A stretch of DNA of 64,000 nt from assembly GCA_029785615.1 (NCBI GenBank), contig JAFLZH010000002.1:1-64000 (forward strand), in the 5' to 3' direction. Each line of letters begins with the position of its first letter. Position 1 is the stretch's first letter. The notes beneath the pieces were generated by a model. That model was not told the origin of the DNA and ran no database searches. It worked only from the letters and a program-made list of their open reading frames with translations. A program made the translations under genes and the position numbers. Shown one piece after another: positions 58,635 through 64,000 of this stretch. This stretch comes from Nitrososphaerota archaeon (GTDB lineage: Archaea; Thermoproteota; Nitrososphaeria; Nitrososphaerales; Gagatemarchaeaceae).

Positions 58635-60431
58635 TCACGCCTGCTTGGACTGGAGGGCGTACATCTCGGCGAAAGCGCCGCCTGGCACAGAAACGAGCTG
58701 GTCGAAGGTCCCCTCCTCCACCACCCGCCCATGGTCGAGAACCACTATCCTGTCAGCCAGCCTGATGGTAGAAAGCCTGTGCGCCACCATGATGGCTGTC
58801 CTCCCCTTGATCATGGCGCCGAGCGACCTCTGGATCTTCAACTCAGTGAAGGGGTCGAGGCCTGACGTTGCCTCGTCCAAAATCAGCACCTTCGGGTCCC
58901 GCATGAGGGCCCGGGCGAAGCAGATCAGCTGCTTTTGGCCCATGGAGAGGTTCGTGGCCCCCTCGGCGACCATGGTCGCGTATCCGTCCGGGAGGGACGA
59001 GATGAAATCGTCAACCCCGAGCGCCCTGGCCACGCCCTTCACCTCCTCGATGGAAGCGCCCGGCCTGCCGTACCTGATGTTGTCTGCCACGCTGGCCGTG
59101 AAGAGGATCGGATCCTGGGGGACCACGCTCATCCGCCCCCGGAAGTCCCTGAACCTGAGCGTCTTCAGGTCGACCCCTCCGACGAGGACCGACCCCTGCT
59201 GAGGGTCGTAGAAGCGCTGGACCAGGCTGACGATGCTGGACTTCCCTGCTCCGGTCGCCCCGACTATAGCCACCACCTCCCTGGGCTCGACCTTCAGGTT
59301 GATGTCGTTGAGGACGGGTGGGCCTTTGGAATAACCGAAGGTCACGCCCCTGAGCTCGACCCCCCAGTCTGCCTGCGGGTCGATGGAGACAGGGTCGGCG
59401 GGCTCCTTGACCTCCACCTGGGTGTTGACTAGTTGCGTCACCCTGTCGAGCCCGGCGACCGCCGACTGGAACGAGTTGTAGAACGTGGTCAACTGGATTA
59501 TCGGGTTGAAGAAGGCGTTCACGTAGAGCATGAAGGTCACTATGGTCCCGACGAGGAGGCGGCCGGCGAGGACCTCGGTGGCGCCGTACCACAGGACGAG
59601 GGCGAGACCTACCGCCTCTATCGCCTGGACGATGGAGTTGAACGCTGAGGTGTACTTGGTGGCCCGCAGGTTCGCCAGCATGTTCTCGCTGTTCACTGCG
59701 TCGAAGTTCTCCGAGACCCGGTCTTCGCTGACGAAGGCCTGCGTCACCCTCACCCCGCTTATCCCTTCCTGCAGCTTTGCCGTGACCGCGGCGATCTTCT
59801 TCCTGGTCTCCACGAAGCTCCTGGAGATCCTCCCCTGGAAGAGGAGGGTGGTCACGACCAGGGTCGGGATCACCGTGAAGGAGACGAGGCTGAGGTCGAT
59901 GTTGAAGACGAGCATTATGATCACGATGGAGACTATGGTCAGGAAGCCCGAGAGGACCTGGGGGAGCTGGAACGTGACGAAGTCTTCCACCGCGTCTACG
60001 TCATTCATTATGTAGGACATGATGCGCCCGGTCTCCTTGGAGGAGAAGTAGGACGGCGAGAGGCGCTGGAGGTGGTCGAAGGCGTCCCTCCTGATGTCCC
60101 TCAGGGAGTTCTGTCCCACCACCTGCATGGCGTAGGTCCTCCTGTTGTCTGCCGCGTAGTTGGCGACGTAGAGCAGGGCGTAGGAGCCGGTGAGAAGGGC
60201 GACCCCTTCGTAGTTGCCCGCAAGCATGTCGTCCACCGCGAAGCCCAGCAGGACCGGTCCTACGATACCGACCGCCGAGATGGAGAGCAGGCCACCCAGG
60301 GTGACGGCCAGGTCCCGCCGGTAGCCCATGACGTAACCCACCAGCTTCCTGATGAGGTAGCCGTCGCTGTATCTCCGGTCCTTGCGCGTGTCGGGGTCGT
60401 CGTCGCTGATGTACATCCCGCGAGTCCCCAC
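58635..60431 (-). CDS. ABC exporter half-transporter, canonical ATP site subunit
   Basis: 598 residues: six-span exporter domain (residues ~30-340) and NBD. Seen: Walker A VGATGAGKSSIVSL, signature NLSMGQKQLICFARALM (LSMGQ for LSGGQ), Walker B VLILDEATSGLD with catalytic Glu, H-loop MVAHRLSTI. The partner gene directly upstream overlaps its start by 1 base and has a degenerate Walker B, so the pair is predicted to be a heterodimer of the TmrAB/BmrCD type, exporting lipids, drugs or peptides. Possible start at ATG 60422 (MYISDDD). Confidence 0.92.
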   Translation of the reverse strand: MGTRGMYISDDDPDTRKDRRYSDGYLIRKLVGYVMGYRRDLAVTLGGLLSISAVGIVGPVLLGFAVDDMLAGNYEGVALLTGSYALLYVANYAADNRRTYAMQVVGQNSLRDIRRDAFDHLQRLSPSYFSSKETGRIMSYIMNDVDAVEDFVTFQLPQVLSGFLTIVSIVIIMLVFNIDLSLVSFTVIPTLVVTTLLFQGRISRSFVETRKKIAAVTAKLQEGISGVRVTQAFVSEDRVSENFDAVNSENMLANLRATKYTSAFNSIVQAIEAVGLALVLWYGATEVLAGRLLVGTIVTFMLYVNAFFNPIIQLTTFYNSFQSAVAGLDRVTQLVNTQVEVKEPADPVSIDPQADWGVELRGVTFGYSKGPPVLNDINLKVEPREVVAIVGATGAGKSSIVSLVQRFYDPQQGSVLVGGVDLKTLRFRDFRGRMSVVPQDPILFTASVADNIRYGRPGASIEEVKGVARALGVDDFISSLPDGYATMVAEGATNLSMGQKQLICFARALMRDPKVLILDEATSGLDPFTELKIQRSLGAMIKGRTAIMVAHRLSTIRLADRIVVLDHGRVVEEGTFDQLVSVPGGAFAEMYALQSKQA

Positions 60432-62215
60432 TACGGCCCGACCTCCTCTGACGACACTTCCTGGGGGGCATACTGTGACCGGTACAGCTTTGCATAGGTG
60501 CCTCCGAGCGCCAGGAGGTCCTCGTGGGTCCCGTCCTCCACCACGTTTCCTCCGTCGAAAACCACTATGCGGTGGGCCAGCCTTAGGGTCGAAAGCCGCT
60601 GGGTGATGATGATGGTGGTCCTCTGCTTGACCACCTCTTCCATGGCGTCGGCGATGGCATACTCGGTCCCCGCGTCGACGCTGGAGAGCGAGTCGTCGAG
60701 GATGAGAACGCGAGGGTCAGTCAGGAGGGTCCTGGCGATGGCGATCCTCTGCTTCTGGCCCCCGGAGAGGGTCACCCCTCGCTCCCCGACCCGCGTCTCA
60801 TACCTCTCTGGGAAGCGGTCAATGAACTCGTCAGCCCGGGCGAGCCTGCAGACGTTCTCCACCTCCTCCTGGGGGGCGTCGGTCCTTCCGTAGCAGACGT
60901 TCTCCCTGATGGTCGCCGAGAAGAGGAAGATGTCTTGGCTCACCAGCCCCACAGACCCCCTGAGGGACTTCAGGGTCACGTCCCTGACGTCTATCCCGTC
61001 GATTTTCACTGCCCCCTTGGTCGCGTCGTAGAACCGCGGGATGAGGTTCGCCATGGTGGTCTTCCCTGAGCCGGAGACACCCACGAACGCCGCGACCTGG
61101 CCTGGAGGGATGACCAGGTCGACCCCCTTCAGCACCTCCCTCCCGGCGCTGCCGTACCCGAACCTGACGCCTTCGAACCTGAGCTCCCCCTTCACCTCGC
61201 CGAGCTGCACCGCGCCGGGTCTGTCCTTCACCTCCGCCTTCGCGTCGGTGACCTCGAGTATGCGGTCGAACCCGGCCATACCGTTCTGCCCTATGAGGAT
61301 GAGCTGCCCCAGAAACCTGCTGGGTCCGGACAAGAGGGCGAGCAGGCTGGCGGCGGCGACGAGCTCCCCCAGCTTGGAGGCTGCGATGAGGGGTTCCCCC
61401 GCCCTTGAGGCCGCGATGACCGGGCCGCTCCCGATGTAGTAAAGCACGGCCACGGCGAGGCTGATGACGAGGCTCAGCAGTGGGACGTAGACGGCCCTGA
61501 CGGCGGACGAGCCGACGATGCCGTCTCTGTAAGCCTGGTTGGCGGCAGCGAAGCGCGACGCCTCGCCATCTTCGGCGGTGAACGACCTCACTATCCGGGC
61601 CCCCGTGACGTTCTGCTGGAGGACCGAGTTCATCGTCCCGTAGTTCTTTCTGGTGAGCCGCCAGAAGGGGCCCTGGGTCTGGCTGAACTTCCAGCTGAGC
61701 GCCAGGATGACAGGGAAGACGACCGAGACGATGGCCGCCAAGCGAAGGTTGAGGTAGAAGAGCGACACGACCACTCCCCCTACGAGGAAGGCGTTCGAGA
61801 GGAGCTGGCCCAGGCCGAATGCGACGAACCTGCGGACCGCCTCCACGTCCCCCGTGGCCCTCGACATCAGCTGGCCGGTCTCGTTGCGGTCGTAGAAGCT
61901 GAACGACTGCGACTGGATGGAGTTGAAGATGATGTTTCGCAGGTCGTAGACCAGTTTCTGCCCCAGCGTCTGCCCTCCGTAGCTGAGCCCGAAGCTGAAG
62001 GCCGCGGAGGCTGCGCTGACAGCCACGATCTCCACGGCGAGGAAGGCTACGGACGAGACCGGCGACTTGGCCACTATGTCACTGACCGCCTCGCCGGTGA
62101 GGAACGGGACCAGGACCCTGAACCCGGTGAGAGCGGTTACGCTGACAAGCATCACGACTACTGTGCGCCAGTGCCCTTTCGCGAGCGAAATCAGACGGAA
62201 GTACTTACCGAACAT
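60431..62215 (-). CDS. ABC exporter half-transporter, degenerate ATP site subunit
   Basis: About 594 residues from ATG 62215 (TTG 62218 and GTG 62221 are equally possible; the open frame to 62359 adds non-family residues and covers the promoter, minus TATA GTTTTTAAGA at ~62255-62264). Seen: MFGKYFRLISLAKGHWRTVVVMLVS start of span 1; Walker A GVSGSGKTTMANLI; signature TLSGGQKQRIAIARTLL; Walker B VLILDDSLSSVD, where Asp replaces the catalytic Glu; H-loop replaced (TIIITQRLSTL has Gln instead of His). Both losses mark the non-hydrolysing site of a heterodimeric exporter. Confidence 0.92.
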   Translation of the reverse strand: MFGKYFRLISLAKGHWRTVVVMLVSVTALTGFRVLVPFLTGEAVSDIVAKSPVSSVAFLAVEIVAVSAASAAFSFGLSYGGQTLGQKLVYDLRNIIFNSIQSQSFSFYDRNETGQLMSRATGDVEAVRRFVAFGLGQLLSNAFLVGGVVVSLFYLNLRLAAIVSVVFPVILALSWKFSQTQGPFWRLTRKNYGTMNSVLQQNVTGARIVRSFTAEDGEASRFAAANQAYRDGIVGSSAVRAVYVPLLSLVISLAVAVLYYIGSGPVIAASRAGEPLIAASKLGELVAAASLLALLSGPSRFLGQLILIGQNGMAGFDRILEVTDAKAEVKDRPGAVQLGEVKGELRFEGVRFGYGSAGREVLKGVDLVIPPGQVAAFVGVSGSGKTTMANLIPRFYDATKGAVKIDGIDVRDVTLKSLRGSVGLVSQDIFLFSATIRENVCYGRTDAPQEEVENVCRLARADEFIDRFPERYETRVGERGVTLSGGQKQRIAIARTLLTDPRVLILDDSLSSVDAGTEYAIADAMEEVVKQRTTIIITQRLSTLRLAHRIVVFDGGNVVEDGTHEDLLALGGTYAKLYRSQYAPQEVSSEEVGP

Positions 62216-62315
62216 CAACACGGACCGCTGGATTGTAGCCCCGCCGTGCTCGCTTCTTAAAAACCGCGAAACCCCCGACTTATAGCGACCAGCCTGGGCG
62301 GGGCATCTTCGTACC

Positions 62316-63545
62316 TTGAGCGGCGACCAGCCTGTGAACAGCGAGCACGAGACGGACAAGCGGTCCCTGGGCTACCTCGCCGCCCTTCGCGTCCTCAGGA
62401 GCGTGGCCGCAGGGATGATCAACGTCGCGTTCCCGTTCCTGGTGCTCACCGAGTTGCACTTGGGCACCTTCATCCTGGGGGTGATGTACTCCGCCGCGAC
62501 GATGGCCACTGCCCTCATGGGGCTCGGCGTGGGGGTCGCCGCAGACTTGGTGGGGAGGAGGATCTCGTTCGTGGTCGCCCTGGCGCTCCTGCCGCTGTCC
62601 GCATTCCTGGTGGTGGCGAGCACCAGCGTCCCCTCGCTATTCGTCGCGGCGATCGTCGGCGGGATCTCAGCCACGGGGTCCCTCCCCGGCGGAGGGGTCG
62701 GAGGGGCGGCCCAGCCCATACAATCCATCCTCACCACGGAGCTCACGTCGAGGAAGGACAGGACCAGATACTACTCGCTCCTGGCGTTCATATCGGGCGT
62801 CGCCTCAGCCGGAGGCGCCTACCTCGGAGGTTTCGGTGCGATACAGGACGTCTTCGCGGTCGCCGCCGTCCTGGGCGCGGCCTCGGTGCTTCTCACTCCA
62901 CTGGTGAGGATGGAGAAGTCTGTGCGGCGCTCGTTCAGGATAAAGTCTGGCTCGGCCATAGGCAAATTCAGCATCACTGGGATGCTGAACGGCCTGAGCC
63001 AGGGCCTGGTCACCCCCTTCCTGATACCGTTCTTCATCGTGCTCTATGGGGTGACCAGGCAGGAGATGAACGTCTTCGCCGCCGCGTCTGGGCTCATAGC
63101 GTCCTTCGCGCTCCTCCTCGCCCCTAGGATAGAGAGGCGACTGGGATTCCTCCGCGGGATGCTGGCCACCCGCGGCTTTTCGGTGGTGCTTTCTGTCTTG
63201 ATGCCCCTGATCCGCCTGTTCCCGGTGTCCCTCTCGATCTATCTGCTGCTGCCTGCCACCAGGGTGATGGCATTGCCGGTCCAGCAGGCGGCCATGATGG
63301 ACATGGTCTCCGGAGACGAGAGGGGGACCGCATTCGGCATCAACCAGACGACCAGGCTCGTGGCCTCGTCAGGCGGCACCTACTTCTCAGGGTTCGAGTT
63401 CGCGGCCGCGGACGCCGATCCGTTGGCCATAGACTACCCGTTCGCGCTGTACGGGGTGGTCCTCGCGCTCAACCTCGGCCTCTACTGGTGGTTCTTCAAG
63501 AGGTACAGGCCCCCGCCCGGGGTGACCGGCGCGGCTGCGAAGTGA
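62316..63545 (+). CDS. Major facilitator superfamily transporter
   Basis: 409 residues from TTG, 12 membrane spans. Seen: N-terminal LAALRVLRSVAAGMINVAFPFLVLTELHLGTFILGVMYSAATMATALMGLGVGVAADLVGRRISFV with the MFS loop 2-3 motif (DLVGRR), the central basic loop (MEKSVRRSFRIKSG) and C-terminal domain with a second related motif (APRIERRLGFLRG). The substrate is unknown; a drug/metabolite efflux role is common. It runs divergently from the ABC exporter pair. Confidence 0.85.
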   Translation: MSGDQPVNSEHETDKRSLGYLAALRVLRSVAAGMINVAFPFLVLTELHLGTFILGVMYSAATMATALMGLGVGVAADLVGRRISFVVALALLPLSAFLVVASTSVPSLFVAAIVGGISATGSLPGGGVGGAAQPIQSILTTELTSRKDRTRYYSLLAFISGVASAGGAYLGGFGAIQDVFAVAAVLGAASVLLTPLVRMEKSVRRSFRIKSGSAIGKFSITGMLNGLSQGLVTPFLIPFFIVLYGVTRQEMNVFAAASGLIASFALLLAPRIERRLGFLRGMLATRGFSVVLSVLMPLIRLFPVSLSIYLLLPATRVMALPVQQAAMMDMVSGDERGTAFGINQTTRLVASSGGTYFSGFEFAAADADPLAIDYPFALYGVVLALNLGLYWWFFKRYRPPPGVTGAAAK

Positions 63546-63588
63546 GATTGGAGGCGTGCTTAACTCGTCGGCCCCAGAAGGGTGACGC

Positions 63589-63678
63589 GGGCCCGTAGCC
63601 CAGCACGGACAGGGCGTCAGCCTCCGAAGCTGAAGCGCGAAAGCTCAGAGACCGTGGGTTCGAATCCCACCGGGCCCG
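63589..63678 (+). tRNA. tRNA-Arg (CCG) with probable 15-base intron
   Basis: 90 bases. Acceptor GGGCCCG/CGGGCCC with discriminator G, D arm GCCCAGCACGGACAGGGC, anticodon stem TCAGC/GCTGA with loop CTCCGAA (anticodon CCG), T arm GTGGG-TTCGAAT-CCCAC. Between the anticodon stem and the variable loop lie 15 extra bases (AGCGCGAAAGCTCAG) forming a small hairpin AGC-GCGAAA-GCT; removing them restores a normal 75-base tRNA. Archaeal introns at such non-canonical positions are known. A class II variable arm is the alternative but does not fit Arg. Confidence 0.8.
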
Positions 63679-63756
63679 TTCAGTTTCTCCGGACATCACC
63701 TGTGAGCAAAGCCGTAGATTTGTGGCTGTTAAATAGCAGACCGCGCCTTGTTATTT

Positions 63757-64000
63757 ATGATGGCCACGAAGGTCCCCGGCTGGCTCGAACGGGTGCTCCT
63801 CCCTCAGATGAACGAGTTGAAAGGGGAAATAAAAGCGCTCGATGCGAAGGTTGGTGGGTTCGAGAGCAAAGTAGAAGGAGAGTTCAGAGCCGTTCATTCC
63901 GAAATAGGACGACTAGACGAGAAGATAGAGTCTCTGGACAAGCGACTCGAGACCAAGATTGACGGCTTGGACAAGCGAATGGATGTGACCCAACGTGTCG
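63757..64000 (+). CDS. Coiled-coil protein of unknown function, 3' partial
   Basis: ATG 63757 (or the second ATG 63760) opens a frame that runs off the window: MMATKVPGWLERVLLPQMNE, then LKGEIKALDAKVGGFESKV, HSEIGRLDEKIESLDKRLET and so on, a regular heptad coiled coil rich in K, E, L, I and D. A TATA box GTTAAATAG at about 63728-63736 is ~25 bases upstream, again leaderless. No family is recognised with confidence; short coiled-coil proteins of this type often sit beside integrated elements or nuclease genes. Confidence 0.7.
   Translation, partial: MMATKVPGWLERVLLPQMNELKGEIKALDAKVGGFESKVEGEFRAVHSEIGRLDEKIESLDKRLETKIDGLDKRMDVTQRV

Noticed and set aside
1-64000. CRISPR array or intact insertion sequence
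   Set aside because: No regularly spaced repeats and no transposase with flanking inverted repeats were found; the only mobile remnants are the integrase fragment and the duplicated blocks.

Overview
The window is GC-rich archaeal chromosome, most likely from a deep-branching, non-ammonia-oxidising member of the Nitrososphaeria/Thaumarchaeota or a close relative. Support for an archaeon: a histone, ribosomal protein eS17, KEOPS subunit Cgi121, archaeal-type class I fructose-bisphosphate aldolase, archaeal-length triosephosphate isomerase, tRNAs without encoded CCA, and TATA boxes about 25-30 bases ahead of many start codons, which implies leaderless mRNAs (often with TTG or GTG starts). The exact taxon is inference.

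Layout. 1-3.7 kb: end of a molybdenum hydroxylase (CO dehydrogenase/xanthine dehydrogenase family) cluster: a CoxS-like iron-sulfur subunit, CoxG, XdhC/CoxI, MoaB and a MoeB-rhodanese protein. The first 42 bases are an exact inverted copy of part of moaB and look like a chimeric join. 4-10.5 kb: a coiled-coil protein, a decayed CPBP-protease-like gene, a 41-residue membrane microprotein, an ABC-2 exporter and a large STAND regulator. 10.5-23 kb: a CopD-like membrane protein, a small RHH protein, a beta-helix surface protein and a giant 3362-residue surface protein. 23-24.6 kb: a graveyard with an integrase fragment and a broken copy of the coiled-coil gene.

24.6-34 kb is the most interesting part. 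A universal stress protein gene and a six-gene operon for an energy-converting hydrogenase-related (Ehr-type) membrane complex are followed by a ChrB-like regulator gene and two divergent paralogous genes of unknown function. The large subunit of the complex has lost all recognisable [NiFe] cysteine ligands. The same palindrome, TGTAAC-N4-GTTAC(A/C), sits directly against the TATA box of the stress gene, the Ehr operon and the ChrB-like gene, which suggests one small regulon.

34.5-35.6 kb: a second copy of the membrane microprotein, followed by a dead copy of the ABC ATPase, then a toxin-antitoxin pair. 35.9-45 kb: housekeeping genes (tRNA-Glu, histone, TatD, eS17, SerK-like kinase, ubiquitin-like protein, Cgi121, THUMP protein, Sua5, an acidic micropeptide, TIM, glutamate dehydrogenase, class I FBPase, FBP aldolase). 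44-63.5 kb: a PadR-controlled ABC exporter, Na+/H+ antiporter, two class V aminotransferases, amino acid permease, ureohydrolase, a cysteine-free VKOR homologue, a cupredoxin, tRNA-Gln, a phosphoserine-phosphatase-like HAD enzyme, ArgS, a heterodimeric ABC exporter and an MFS transporter. The window ends with tRNA-Arg, which carries an extra 15 bases, and the start of a coiled-coil gene.

Functional threads: Mo-cofactor enzyme maturation; t6A tRNA modification (Sua5 with Cgi121); triose/hexose phosphate metabolism and gluconeogenesis; serine and nitrogen metabolism (aminotransferases, HAD phosphatase, SerK-like, GDH, ureohydrolase, permease); and ion-coupled membrane energetics.
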